64,000 nucleotides of DNA. Origin: Pseudomonas mucoides. GTDB taxonomy: Bacteria; Pseudomonadota; Gammaproteobacteria; Pseudomonadales; Pseudomonadaceae. The DNA lies in assembly GCF_015461845.1 (NCBI RefSeq), contig NZ_JACOPW010000006.1, positions 248,001-312,000 on the forward strand, in the 5' to 3' direction. A program made the translations under genes and the position numbers. Positions 52,458-62,900 of the stretch are shown here, piece after piece. The notes under the pieces are model-generated. The model made no database searches and was not told the origin of the DNA. It saw only the letters and a list, made by a program, of their open reading frames with translations. Numbering within the stretch: the first letter of the stretch is position 1; every line of letters begins with the position of its first letter.

Positions 52458-53282
52458 TTACTTGCGACGACGGACGATCATTTTGTCGGTACGCTTATTA
52501 CCACGAGTCTTCGCGCCCTTAGTCGGGAAGCCCCATGGCGATACCGGATGACGACCACCAGAGGTACGACCTTCACCACCACCATGTGGGTGGTCAACCG
52601 GGTTCATGGCAACACCACGAACGGTTGGGCGAACGCCACGCCAGCGTTTGGCACCAGCTTTACCCAGCGAACGCAGGCTGTGCTCGGAGTTCGAGACTTC
52701 ACCCAGGGTCGCGCGGCATTCAGCCAGCACTTTACGCATCTCACCAGAACGCAGACGCAGGGTCACGTAGACACCTTCACGAGCGATCAGCTGAGCCGAA
52801 GCACCAGCGGAACGAGCGATCTGTGCGCCTTTACCTGGCTTCAATTCGATGCCGTGTACGGTGCTACCAACTGGAATGTTACGCAGTTGCAGAGCGTTGC
52901 CCGGCTTGATCGGTGCCAGAGCACCTGCGATCAGCTGGTCACCAGCACTCACGCCTTTAGGGGCGATGATGTAGCGACGCTCGCCATCTGCGTACAGCAG
53001 CAGAGCGATGTGAGCAGTACGGTTTGGATCGTATTCAATGCGCTCGACAGTGGCAGAGATGCCATCTTTGTCGTTGCGACGGAAATCGACCAGACGATAA
53101 TGCTGCTTATGGCCACCACCGATGTGACGAGTGGTAATGCGACCATTGTTGTTACGACCACCAGTCTTCGATTTTTTCTCGAGCAGCGGTGCGTGAGGAG
53201 CGCCTTTATGCAGCTCCTGGTTGACCACCTTGACCACAAAACGGCGGCCAGGGGAAGTCGGTTTGCATTTAACGATTGCCAT
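52458..53282 (-). CDS. rplB: 50S ribosomal protein L2
   Basis: A 274-residue L2 (MAIVKCKPTSPGRRFVVKVV). The conserved histidine region near the peptidyl transferase centre, VAMNPVDHPHGGGEG (about 224-238), is intact. One of the primary large-subunit proteins. Fourteen bases after rplW. Confidence 0.98.
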   Translation of the reverse strand: MAIVKCKPTSPGRRFVVKVVNQELHKGAPHAPLLEKKSKTGGRNNNGRITTRHIGGGHKQHYRLVDFRRNDKDGISATVERIEYDPNRTAHIALLLYADGERRYIIAPKGVSAGDQLIAGALAPIKPGNALQLRNIPVGSTVHGIELKPGKGAQIARSAGASAQLIAREGVYVTLRLRSGEMRKVLAECRATLGEVSNSEHSLRSLGKAGAKRWRGVRPTVRGVAMNPVDHPHGGGEGRTSGGRHPVSPWGFPTKGAKTRGNKRTDKMIVRRRK

Positions 53283-53296
53283 GATGCACCCCTTCC

Positions 53297-53596
53297 TTAC
53301 TCAGCACTGCTGCTGAAATCGAGATCTTGGCCTGGCTGAAGGGAGATAACTGCCTTCTTCCAGTCATTACGCTTGCCCAGACCGCGAGCAGTGCGCTTGC
53401 TCTTACCCAGAACATTCAGGGTAGTAACACGCTCTACTTTCACGCTGAACAGGCTTTCGACGGCCTTCTTGATTTCCAGCTTGGTTGCGTCAGTTGCAAC
53501 CTTGAAAACGAACTGGCCTTTCTTGTCAGCCAGAACCGTAGCCTTCTCGGAAACGTGCGGGCCAAGCAGAACTTTAAATACGCGTTCCTGGTTCAT
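53297..53596 (-). CDS. rplW: 50S ribosomal protein L23
   Basis: A 99-residue L23 ([20 protein letters not shown]), docking site for SRP and trigger factor at the tunnel exit. Overlaps the end of rplD by four bases. Confidence 0.98.
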
Positions 53597-54195
53597 CCCA
53601 GCAGCTCCTCGAATTTCTTCACGGCCGACACGGTGATCAACACCTTGTCGTATGCGATCAGACTAACTGGATCGGAACCTTGCACGTCACGTACATCAAC
53701 GTGTGGCAGGTTACGAGCAGCCAGGTACAGGTTCTGATCAACGACTTCAGACACGATCAAGACGTCAGTCAAGCCCATGCCAGTCAGTTTGTTCAGCAGA
53801 TCTTTGGTCTTCGGTGCATCAACAGCGAAGTCCTGAACCACTACCAGACGATCAGTACGCACCAGCTCAGCAAGGATGGAACGCATTGCTGCGCGATACA
53901 TCTTCTTGTTCAGCTTCTGGGTGTGATCCTGAGGACGAGCTGCGAAAGTGGTACCGCCGCCACGCCAGATTGGGCTACGGATAGTACCGGCACGAGCACG
54001 GCCAGTACCTTTCTGACGCCATGGGCGCTTACCGCCACCACGAACGTCGGAACGGGTCTTTTGCTGCTTGGAACCCTGACGGCCGCCGGCCATGTAGGCC
54101 ACGACTGCTTGGTGAACCAGCGTCTCGTTGAATTCGCCGCCAAATGTCAGTTCGGAAACTTCGATCGCTTGAGCGTCATTTACATTTAATTGCAT
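53593..54195 (-). CDS. rplD: 50S ribosomal protein L4
   Basis: A 200-residue L4 ([20 protein letters not shown]) with the extended tunnel loop (about 45-95, [20 protein letters not shown]). In E. coli L4 also represses the S10 operon by an attenuation hairpin in a long leader; the leader here looks too short for that. Confidence 0.98.
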
Positions 54196-54207
54196 GTCAG
54201 CTTCCCC

Positions 54208-54843
54208 TTAACCGCGAGCCTTGGCTGCTGGACGTACAACCAAGTTGCCGCCAGTAGCGCCAGGAACAGCGCCCTTGACCAACAACAGATTGCGTTCAGC
54301 GTCCACGCGCACTACTTCGAGGGACTGCACGGTCACGCGCTCAGCGCCCATATGACCGGACATTTTTTTGCCCTTGAATACACGACCAGGAGTCTGGCAC
54401 TGGCCGATAGAGCCTGGAACGCGGTGGGACACGGAGTTACCGTGGGTATTATCTTGCCCGCGGAAGTTCCAACGCTTGATCGTACCCTGGAAGCCTTTAC
54501 CCTTGGACTGACCGGTTACATCAACCAGTTGACCAGCGGCGAAGATTTCAGCGTTGATCAGATCGCCGGCCTGGTACTCGCCTTCTTCAAGACGGAATTC
54601 CATTACGGTACGACCAGCAGCAACGTTCGCTTTAGCGAAGTGGCCAGCTTGAGCAGCTGTAACACGCGAAGCACGACGCTCGCCTACAGTGACTTGCACT
54701 GCACGATAGCCATCGGTCTCTTCAGTTTTGAACTGGGTGACGCGATTCGGTTCGATCTCAATGACCGTGACCGGAATGGAGACACCTTCTTCGGTGAAAA
54801 TACGGGTCATACCGCATTTACGACCGACTACACCAATAGTCAT
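54208..54843 (-). CDS. rplC: 50S ribosomal protein L3
   Basis: A 211-residue L3 starting MTIGVVGRKCGMTRIFTEEG at the ATG at 54843; eleven in-frame codons upstream are poorly conserved and not used. The methylated glutamine region (FRGQDNTHGNSVSHRVPGS) is present. Eighty bases separate it from rpsJ, more than between most genes in this block. Confidence 0.97.
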   Translation of the reverse strand: MTIGVVGRKCGMTRIFTEEGVSIPVTVIEIEPNRVTQFKTEETDGYRAVQVTVGERRASRVTAAQAGHFAKANVAAGRTVMEFRLEEGEYQAGDLINAEIFAAGQLVDVTGQSKGKGFQGTIKRWNFRGQDNTHGNSVSHRVPGSIGQCQTPGRVFKGKKMSGHMGAERVTVQSLEVVRVDAERNLLLVKGAVPGATGGNLVVRPAAKARG

Positions 54844-54923
54844 GTTGTAAACCTCATGAGTGTACGGGGCTTTCACCCGCTATGGCCGCCCATTTCAGAG
54901 CGTTACACGACTAAGACCGAGTC

Positions 54924-55235
54924 TTAGCCGAGGCTGATCTGCACTTCCACACCGGCCGCAAGATCAAGCTTCATAAGAGCATCAACGGTTTTATCCGTTG
55001 GCTGGACGATGTCCAGAACGCGCTTATGAGTACGGATCTCGTACTGGTCACGCGCGTCTTTGTTGACGTGCGGGGAGACCAGAACGGTGAACCGCTCTTT
55101 ACGGGTAGGCAGTGGAATTGGACCACGCACTTGAGCACCAGTACGTTTCGCGGTTTCCACGATTTCCTGGGTGGATTGGTCGATCAGGCGATGGTCAAAA
55201 GCCTTCAACCTGATACGGATTTGCTGATTTTGCAT
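54924..55235 (-). CDS. rpsJ: 30S ribosomal protein S10 / NusE
   Basis: A 103-residue S10 ([20 protein letters not shown]), also the antitermination factor NusE that links NusG-bearing polymerase to the ribosome. First gene of the S10 operon; a near-consensus promoter lies at 55298-55326. Confidence 0.98.
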
Positions 55236-55297
55236 TGGATTTCAGACTCCGGCTGCTATTCCCACCGAGCGCAATACGCCCGTTAAAAGGAGGCGCA

Positions 55298-55326
55298 ATT
55301 CTATAGACGCCCCAGATAGGTGTCAA
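55298..55326 (-). promoter_or_regulatory. Promoter of the S10 operon
   Basis: Minus strand -35 TTGACA (55321-55326), 17-bp spacer, -10 TAGAAT (55298-55303). The start is near 55291, giving a leader of about 55 nt. It begins five bases after the tuf terminator. Confidence 0.85.
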
Positions 55327-55331
55327 CCCAA

Positions 55332-55366
55332 TAAAAAAGGCCCCCGCTAAGCGGAGGCCTTCTCAA
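55332..55366 (-). terminator. Terminator of the str operon after tuf
   Basis: Minus strand AGGCCTCCGC-tta-GCGGGGGCCT followed by TTTTTATT: about nine paired bases with one mismatch, preceded by an A/T-rich stretch. Confidence 0.88.
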
Positions 55367-55394
55367 AAAAACCGAGCTATCTCAGAAGAGATAA

Positions 55395-56588
55395 TTACTC
55401 GATGATTTTAGCTACAACGCCAGCACCAACGGTACGGCCGCCTTCACGGATAGCGAAGCGCAGACCGTCTTCCATCGCGATGGTTTTGATCAGGGTAACA
55501 GTCATCTGAATGTTGTCACCTGGCATTACCATTTCAACGCCTTCTGGCAGCTCGCAGTTACCAGTCACGTCAGTAGTACGGAAGTAGAACTGTGGACGGT
55601 AGCCTTTGAAGAACGGAGTATGACGGCCGCCTTCTTCCTTGCTCAGAACGTAAACTTCTGCGGTGAACTTGGTGTGCGGCTTAACCGAACCCGGCTTAAC
55701 CAGAACCTGGCCACGCTCAACGTCGTCACGCTTGGTGCCGCGCAGCAGCACGCCGCAGTTCTCGCCAGCACGACCTTCGTCGAGCAGCTTACGGAACATT
55801 TCAACACCGGTGCAGGTGGTGACGGTAGTGTCACGCAGACCAACGATTTCCAGTGGATCCTGAACGCGAACGATACCGCGCTCGATACGACCAGTCACAA
55901 CAGTACCGCGACCGGAGATCGAGAATACGTCTTCGATTGGCATCAGGAACGGCTTGTCGGTCAGACGAACTGGTTCTGGGATGTAGCTGTCCAGAGTCTC
56001 AACCAGTTTACGAACGGCAGTGGTGCCCATTTCGTTGTCGTCTTTGCCTTCCAGAGCCATACGCGCCGAACCGATGATGATCGGAGTGTCGTCGCCCGGG
56101 AAGTCGTAAGTGCTCAGCAGATCGCGCACTTCCATCTCAACCAGTTCCAGCAGCTCAGCGTCATCTACCAGGTCAGCCTTGTTCAGGAAAACCACGATGT
56201 ACGGAACGCCTACCTGACGGGACAGCAGGATGTGCTCACGGGTTTGTGGCATCGGACCATCAGCGGCCGAGCAAACCAGGATAGCGCCGTCCATCTGGGC
56301 AGCACCAGTGATCATGTTCTTCACATAGTCAGCGTGACCTGGGCAGTCAACGTGAGCGTAGTGACGGATCTTCGAGTTGTACTCGACGTGCGCGGTGTTG
56401 ATGGTGATACCACGAGCTTTTTCTTCTGGCGCGCTGTCGATTTTATCGAAATCAACGATGGCCGAACCGAATACTTCGGAGCAGACGCGAGTCAGAGCTG
56501 CAGTCAGAGTGGTTTTACCGTGGTCAACGTGACCGATGGTGCCAACGTTGACGTGCGGTAGGGAACGATCAAATTTTTCTTTAGCCAC
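55395..56588 (-). CDS. tuf: Elongation factor Tu
   Basis: A 397-residue EF-Tu (MAKEKFDRSLPHVNVGTIGH). P-loop GHVDHGKT (19-26), DCPGH (81-85) and NKAD (136-139) are intact; domains 2 and 3 follow. Delivers aminoacyl-tRNA to the ribosome. Thirty bases after fusA, last gene of the str operon. Most pseudomonads have a second tuf by secE, which would be outside this window. Confidence 0.98.
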   Translation of the reverse strand: MAKEKFDRSLPHVNVGTIGHVDHGKTTLTAALTRVCSEVFGSAIVDFDKIDSAPEEKARGITINTAHVEYNSKIRHYAHVDCPGHADYVKNMITGAAQMDGAILVCSAADGPMPQTREHILLSRQVGVPYIVVFLNKADLVDDAELLELVEMEVRDLLSTYDFPGDDTPIIIGSARMALEGKDDNEMGTTAVRKLVETLDSYIPEPVRLTDKPFLMPIEDVFSISGRGTVVTGRIERGIVRVQDPLEIVGLRDTTVTTCTGVEMFRKLLDEGRAGENCGVLLRGTKRDDVERGQVLVKPGSVKPHTKFTAEVYVLSKEEGGRHTPFFKGYRPQFYFRTTDVTGNCELPEGVEMVMPGDNIQMTVTLIKTIAMEDGLRFAIREGGRTVGAGVVAKIIE

Positions 56589-56618
56589 GACAATTAACTC
56601 CTTGCCTAAAGGGCTGAA

Positions 56619-58724
56619 TCAGCCTTGTTTTTTGGTAACAGTTTCGACGATGTGCGACGGAGCTGTATTGTATTTTTTGAATTCCATAGAGTAGCTTGCG
56701 CGACCCTGGGACATGGAACGAACGTCGGTCGCATAACCGAACATCTCGCCCAGCGGAACTTCGGCGCGAATTACTTTGCCGGAGACCGTGTCTTCCATAC
56801 CCAAAATCATGCCGCGACGACGGTTAAGGTCGCCCATCACGTCACCCATATAGTCTTCAGGCGTAACAACCTCTACCGCCATGATCGGCTCGAGCAACTC
56901 ACCACCGCCCTTCTGGGCCAGTTGCTTGGTCGCCATGGAAGCAGCCACCTTAAACGCCATCTCGTTGGAGTCGACGTCGTGGTAAGAACCATCAAACACG
57001 GTAGCCTTCAGGCCGATCAGCGGATAGCCGGCAACAACGCCGTTCTTCATCTGCTCTTCGATACCCTTCTGGATCGCCGGGATGTATTCCTTAGGAACCA
57101 CACCACCCACGACTTCGTTCACGAATTGCAGACCTTCCTGACCTTCGTCAGCAGGAGCAAAACGAATCCAGCAATGGCCGAACTGGCCACGACCGCCGGA
57201 TTGACGAACGAATTTGCCTTCGATTTCACAGTTCTTCGTGATGCGCTCACGATAGGAAACCTGAGGCTTACCAATGTTGGCTTCGACGTTGAACTCACGG
57301 CGCATCCGGTCAACCAGGATGTCCAGGTGCAGCTCGCCCATGCCGGAGATGATCGTTTGACCAGTCTCTTCATCGGTTTTGACGCGGAAAGATGGATCTT
57401 CCTGAGCAAGCTTGCCCAGAGCGATACCCATTTTTTCCTGGTCATCCTTGGTCTTAGGCTCTACGGCAACCGAAATAACCGGCTCCGGGAAGTCCATACG
57501 AACCAGGATGATTGGCTTGTCAGCGTTGCACAAAGTCTCACCAGTGGTGACGTCCTTCATGCCGATCAAGGCCGCGATGTCACCAGCGCGCACTTCCTTG
57601 ATTTCTTCACGGGCGTTTGCGTGCATTTGCACCATACGACCCACGCGCTCTTTCTTGCCTTTAACCGAGTTGATCACGCCGTCGCCGGAGGCCAACACGC
57701 CCGAGTAAACTCGAACAAAGGTCAAGGTACCCACGAATGGGTCGGTAGCGATCTTGAACGCCAGAGCCGAAAACGGCTCGCTGTCGTCTGCGTGACGCTC
57801 CATTTCCTTGGTCTCGTCATCCGGGTCAGTACCCTTGATGGCAGGAATGTCGGTTGGAGCAGGCAGGTAGTCGATAACGGCGTCGAGAACCAGGGGAACA
57901 CCCTTGTTCTTGAAGGAAGAACCGCAAACAGCCAAAACGATCTCACCAGCGATAGTACGCTGACGCAGAGCCGCTTTGATTTCCGCGTTGGTGAGTTCTT
58001 CACCTTCGAGGTACTTGTTCATCAGCTCTTCGCTGGCTTCTGCCGCGGCTTCAATCATGTTGCCGCGCCATTCGTTAGCCAGCTCCTGCAGTTCAGCAGG
58101 GATAGGCTTACGAACTGGAACCATGCCTTTGTCAGAGTCATTCCAGTAAACAGCTTCCATAGCCATCAGATCGATCTGACCCTGGAAGTTGTCTTCGGAA
58201 CCGATGGCCAATTGAATTGGCACCGGAGTGTGACCCAGACGCTGCTTGATCTGGCCGATCACGCGCAGGAAGTTGGCACCAGCACGGTCCATCTTGTTTA
58301 CGTAAACAAGACGTGGAACGCCGTACTTGTTGGCTTGACGCCATACGGTTTCCGACTGAGGCTCAACACCCGAGGTGCCGCAGAACACAACGACCGCGCC
58401 GTCGAGAACACGCAGGGAACGCTCAACTTCAATAGTGAAGTCAACGTGGCCCGGGGTGTCGATGACGTTGAAACGGTATTGGTCCTTGTGCTGCTTCTCG
58501 GAACCCTGCCAGAAGGCGGTAATAGCAGCAGAAGTAATGGTAATACCACGCTCCTGCTCCTGCACCATCCAGTCTGTGGTCGCGGCGCCGTCATGCACCT
58601 CGCCCATCTTGTGGCTTTTGCCAGTGTAAAAAAGGACGCGCTCGGTGGTGGTGGTTTTACCAGCATCCACGTGAGCAACGATACCAATGTTACGGTAGCG
58701 GTTAATCGGTGTAGTACGAGCCAT
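56619..58724 (-). CDS. fusA: Elongation factor G
   Basis: A 701-residue EF-G (MARTTPINRYRNIGIVAHVD). P-loop AHVDAGKT (17-24), switch II DTPGHVD (about 88-94) and NKMD. Catalyses translocation and, with RRF, ribosome recycling. The gene matches the FusA1 type expected in the str operon; a second fusA elsewhere is usual in Pseudomonas. Thirty bases after rpsG. Confidence 0.98.
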   Translation of the reverse strand: MARTTPINRYRNIGIVAHVDAGKTTTTERVLFYTGKSHKMGEVHDGAATTDWMVQEQERGITITSAAITAFWQGSEKQHKDQYRFNVIDTPGHVDFTIEVERSLRVLDGAVVVFCGTSGVEPQSETVWRQANKYGVPRLVYVNKMDRAGANFLRVIGQIKQRLGHTPVPIQLAIGSEDNFQGQIDLMAMEAVYWNDSDKGMVPVRKPIPAELQELANEWRGNMIEAAAEASEELMNKYLEGEELTNAEIKAALRQRTIAGEIVLAVCGSSFKNKGVPLVLDAVIDYLPAPTDIPAIKGTDPDDETKEMERHADDSEPFSALAFKIATDPFVGTLTFVRVYSGVLASGDGVINSVKGKKERVGRMVQMHANAREEIKEVRAGDIAALIGMKDVTTGETLCNADKPIILVRMDFPEPVISVAVEPKTKDDQEKMGIALGKLAQEDPSFRVKTDEETGQTIISGMGELHLDILVDRMRREFNVEANIGKPQVSYRERITKNCEIEGKFVRQSGGRGQFGHCWIRFAPADEGQEGLQFVNEVVGGVVPKEYIPAIQKGIEEQMKNGVVAGYPLIGLKATVFDGSYHDVDSNEMAFKVAASMATKQLAQKGGGELLEPIMAVEVVTPEDYMGDVMGDLNRRRGMILGMEDTVSGKVIRAEVPLGEMFGYATDVRSMSQGRASYSMEFKKYNTAPSHIVETVTKKQG

Positions 58725-58754
58725 AAAGCCCTCGCAAAATTAGTGACGCTAAAA

Positions 58755-59225
58755 TTAGAAGCGGTAGTGCGAGAAAGCCTTGTTGGCTTCAGCCATACGG
58801 TGCACGTCTTCACGCTTCTTAACTGCAGCACCTTTACCTTCAGCGGCGTCCAACAGTTCGCCAGCCAAACGCAGAGCCATAGACTTCTCGCCGCGCTTGC
58901 GGGCGAAGTCTACCAACCAGCGCATTGCCAGAGCGTTACGACGGGACGGACGAACTTCGACCGGAACCTGGTAAGTAGCACCGCCTACACGGCGCGACTT
59001 TACTTCGACCAGCGGAGCGATGGCGTCGAGAGCTTTCTCGAAGATTTCCAGGGGATCGCTGTTCTTGCGTTCTTTAACTTTTTCCAGCGCGCCATAAACG
59101 ATACGTTCGGCAACGGCTTTCTTGCCGCTTTCCATAACGTGGTTCATGAACTTGGCCAGGATCTGGCTGCCGTACTTTGGATCGTCAAGCACTTCGCGCT
59201 TGGCTGCTACGCGTCTTCTTGGCAT
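58755..59225 (-). CDS. rpsG: 30S ribosomal protein S7
   Basis: A 156-residue S7 ([20 protein letters not shown]), assembly initiator of the head of the small subunit. In E. coli S7 represses its own operon through the rpsL-rpsG spacer; here that spacer is 118 bp and contains a folded element (59261-59290). Confidence 0.98.
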
Positions 59226-59260
59226 GGATAAGCCCTCAAACGGTCTTCAGGTTCGCTCGG

Positions 59261-59290
59261 AATCGGTGCCCTTGCGGGACGCCTCCGACC
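59261..59290 (-). promoter_or_regulatory. Candidate S7-binding hairpin in the rpsL-rpsG spacer
   Basis: On the transcript GGTCGG pairs with CCGATT, enclosing an inner stem CCC-GCAA-GGG with a GNRA tetraloop. The position matches the S7 translational-control site of E. coli. No other role is evident for the long spacer. Confidence 0.45.
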
Positions 59291-59343
59291 TTACTCTTAT
59301 CGACTCAGAAAAATAGAAAATCAGTTTTTACAAAAAGCCGCTA

Positions 59344-59715
59344 CTACTTAGGCTTCTTGGTACCGTACTTCGAACGACCCTGGTTACGACCTTTAACGCC
59401 GGAAGTATCCAAAGAACCGCGTACGGTGTGGTAACGAACACCTGGCAAGTCTTTTACACGACCGCCGCGGATCAGTACCACGCTGTGCTCTTGCAGGTTG
59501 TGGCCTTCACCGCCGATGTACGAGGAAACCTCGAAACCGTTGGTCAGACGCACACGGCATACTTTACGCAGTGCCGAGTTAGGTTTTTTCGGCGTGGTGG
59601 TATACACACGGGTGCATACGCCACGACGTTGCGGGCAGTTCTGCAGCGCAGGCACGTCGGATTTCTCGACGATACGCTTACGCGGCTGACGTACCAGCTG
59701 GTTGATAGTTGCCAT
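59344..59715 (-). CDS. rpsL: 30S ribosomal protein S12
   Basis: A 123-residue S12 (MATINQLVRQPRKRIVEKSD). K43 (TPKKPNSA) and K88 (GGRVKDLPG) are both lysine, so no classical streptomycin-resistance change is present. D89, the site RimO modifies, is there. Decoding-centre protein. First gene of the str operon after rpoC, with its own promoter at 59807-59835. Confidence 0.98.
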   Translation of the reverse strand: MATINQLVRQPRKRIVEKSDVPALQNCPQRRGVCTRVYTTTPKKPNSALRKVCRVRLTNGFEVSSYIGGEGHNLQEHSVVLIRGGRVKDLPGVRYHTVRGSLDTSGVKGRNQGRSKYGTKKPK

Positions 59716-59806
59716 CTACTAGCTCCACTGTTGTCTTGCGACGCTATTGTCTTGCAAGAAAAGCAAAATGGCAGGAACGAATTCCCGCCAAATTTAGGGG
59801 TACAAG

Positions 59807-59835
59807 AGTCTAAAGAGGATCTTGTCCCCAGTCAA
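59807..59835 (-). promoter_or_regulatory. Promoter of the str operon (rpsL-rpsG-fusA-tuf)
   Basis: Minus strand -35 TTGACT (59830-59835), 17-bp spacer, -10 TAGACT (59807-59812), in the 216-bp gap after rpoC. The leader to the rpsL ATG would be about 85 nt. Confidence 0.78.
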
Positions 59836-59931
59836 GGCAAGGCCCCGACCTCCCCACCCATCCAACCTCGACAAATTGTCTCGATTCGATGAACGGAGCA
59901 GCCAGGGCCTTACGCTCATTTATCGCAGAAC

Positions 59932-62900
59932 TCAGTTACCGCTAGAGTTCAGCGCTTCGGTCAGTGCAGCTTCCACTTCACTGGCGCTTACGCGCAACGG
60001 TTTGTCAGCATCACGGCGACGCTTGCGCTCGCTGTGATAAGCCAGACCGGTACCAGCCGGGATCAGACGACCCACGACCACGTTTTCTTTCAGGCCGCGC
60101 AGGTAATCGCGCTTGCCGGTTACCGCCGCTTCGGTCAGTACGCGAGTGGTTTCCTGGAAGGAAGCCGCCGAGATGAACGATTCGGTGGACAACGACGCCT
60201 TGGTGATACCCAACAGCACGCGAGTGAACTTGGAAACGAATTTCTCGTCGCCAGCCAGACGCTCGTTCTCTACCAGAACGTGAGTCAATTCCATCTGGTC
60301 GCCCTTGATGAAACTGGAATCGCCGGATTCAGCGATTTCAACTTTACGCAGCATCTGACGCAGGATGGTCTCGATGTGCTTATCGTTGATCTTCACGCCT
60401 TGCAGACGGTAAACGTCCTGGATCTCGTTCACGATGTACTTGGCCAGCGCACTCACACCCAGCAGACGCAGGATGTCGTGTGGATCGCTCGGGCCGTCGG
60501 AGATAACTTCGCCGCGGTTTACCTGTTCGCCTTCGAAGACGTTCAGGTGACGCCACTTCGGAATCAGCTCTTCGTACGGATCGCTACCGTCGTTCGGGGT
60601 AATGACCAGACGACGCTTGCCTTTGGTCTCTTTACCGAACGCGATGGTGCCGCTGACTTCAGCCAGAATCGAGGCTTCTTTCGGACGACGTGCTTCGAAC
60701 AAGTCGGCAACACGCGGCAGACCACCGGTGATGTCACGGGTCTTCGAAGTCTCTTGCGGAATACGAGCGATAACATCACCGATCGCGATTTTCGCACCGT
60801 CCGCTACACCGACCAGGGCGTTAGCAGGCAGGAAGTACTGAGCAATTACATCGGTACCCGGCAGCAAGAGATCCTTGCCATTGTCATCAACCATCTTCAC
60901 AGCAGGACGGATATCTTTACCGGCAGCTGGACGATCTTTGGCGTCGAGTACTTCAATGTTGGTCATACCGGTCAATTCGTCAGTCTGACGCTTGATCGTG
61001 ATGCCTTCTTCCATGCCCACGTAGGTCACGGTACCTTTCATTTCGGTAACGATTGGGTGAGTGTGCGGATCCCACTTGGCCACGATTGCGCCAGCGTCGA
61101 CCTTGTCACCTTCTTTAACCGAAATCACAGCACCGTACGGCAGCTTGTAACGCTCGCGCTCACGACCGAAGTCATCAGCGATCGCCAGCTCACCGGAACG
61201 GGACACAGCAACCAGGCAACCATCCACTCGCTCAACGTGCTTCAGGTTGTGCAGACGGACGGTACCGCCATTCTTCACCTGAACGCTATCAGCTGCGGAG
61301 GTCCGGCTTGCCGCACCACCGATGTGGAACGTACGCATGGTCAGCTGGGTACCCGGCTCACCGATGGACTGGGCAGCAATAACGCCGACCGCTTCACCGA
61401 TGTTCACCTGGTGACCACGAGCCAGATCACGGCCGTAGCACTTGGCGCAAATGCCGTAGCGGGTTTCGCAGCTGATCGGCGAACGCACGATCACTTCGTC
61501 GATGCTGTTCAGCTCGATGAACTCGACCCACTTCTCGTCTACCAGCGTGCCGGCAGGAACGATGATTTCTTCAGTACCTGGCTTGAACACGTCACGGGCA
61601 ATAACACGACCCAATACGCGCTCACCCAACGGCTCAACAACGTCACCGCCTTCAATGTGCGGAGTCATTACCAGGCCATGCTCGGTGCCGCAATCGATCT
61701 CGGTTACTACCAGATCCTGCGCCACGTCTACCAGACGACGAGTCAGGTAACCGGAGTTCGCAGTTTTCAACGCGGTATCCGCCAAACCTTTACGAGCACC
61801 GTGAGTGGAGATGAAGTACTGAAGTACGCTCAAACCTTCACGGAAGTTCGCAGTAATCGGCGTTTCAATGATGGAACCGTCCGGCTTGGCCATCAGGCCA
61901 CGCATACCGGCGAGCTGACGGATCTGCGCAGCAGAACCCCGTGCGCCCGAGTCGGCCATCATGTACATCGAGTTGAAAGATTCCTGGTCGACTTCGACGC
62001 CATGACGGTCGATGACCTTCTCTTTCGAGAGGTTGGCCATCATCGCCTTGGAAACTTCGTCGTTCGCCTTGGACCAAAGGTCGATCACTTTGTTGTACTT
62101 CTCGCCCTGGGTTACCAGGCCGGAGGCGTACTGACTTTCGATCTCTTTCACTTCGTCGGTGGCAGCACCGATGATGCGGGCTTTTTCATCCGGGATAACG
62201 AAGTCGTTAACACCGATGGAAACGCCGGAGATGGTCGAATAAGCAAAACCGGTGTACATCAACTGGTCAGCGAAAATCACGGTCTCTTTCAAACCAACCA
62301 CGCGGTAGCACTGGTTGATCAGCTTGGAGATCGCCTTTTTCTTCATCGGCTGGTTGACGACGTCGTACGACAGACCAGGTGGAACAACCTGGAACAACAG
62401 CGCACGGCCGACGGTGGTGTCGACGATACGGGTGTTCTTGACGCTGCCACCATCACGATCGTTGACGGTTTCGTTGATCCGCACTTTGACTTTAGCGTGC
62501 AGTGCGGCTTCGCCGGCACGGAACACACGGTCAACTTCCTGCAGATCCGCGAACACACGACCTTCGCCCTTGGCGTTGATCGCTTCACGAGTCATGTAGT
62601 ACAGACCCAATACAACGTCCTGCGAAGGAACGATGATTGGCTCACCGTTGGCTGGCGACAGAATGTTGTTGGTCGACATCATCAACGCACGCGCTTCCAA
62701 CTGGGCTTCCAGTGTCAGCGGTACGTGCACGGCCATTTGGTCGCCGTCGAAGTCGGCGTTGTACGCAGCACAGACCAGAGGGTGCAGCTGGATAGCCTTA
62801 CCTTCGATCAGTACCGGTTCAAACGCCTGGATACCCAGACGGTGAAGGGTCGGTGCACGGTTGAGGAGAACCGGGTGTTCACGAATCACTTCAGCGAGAA

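Noticed and set aside
56625..59231. Very long open frame on the plus strand opposite fusA and rpsG
   Set aside because: It mirrors strongly codon-biased, highly expressed genes on the other strand, spans two of them and their spacer, and its translation has no recognisable domain. A shadow of codon bias.
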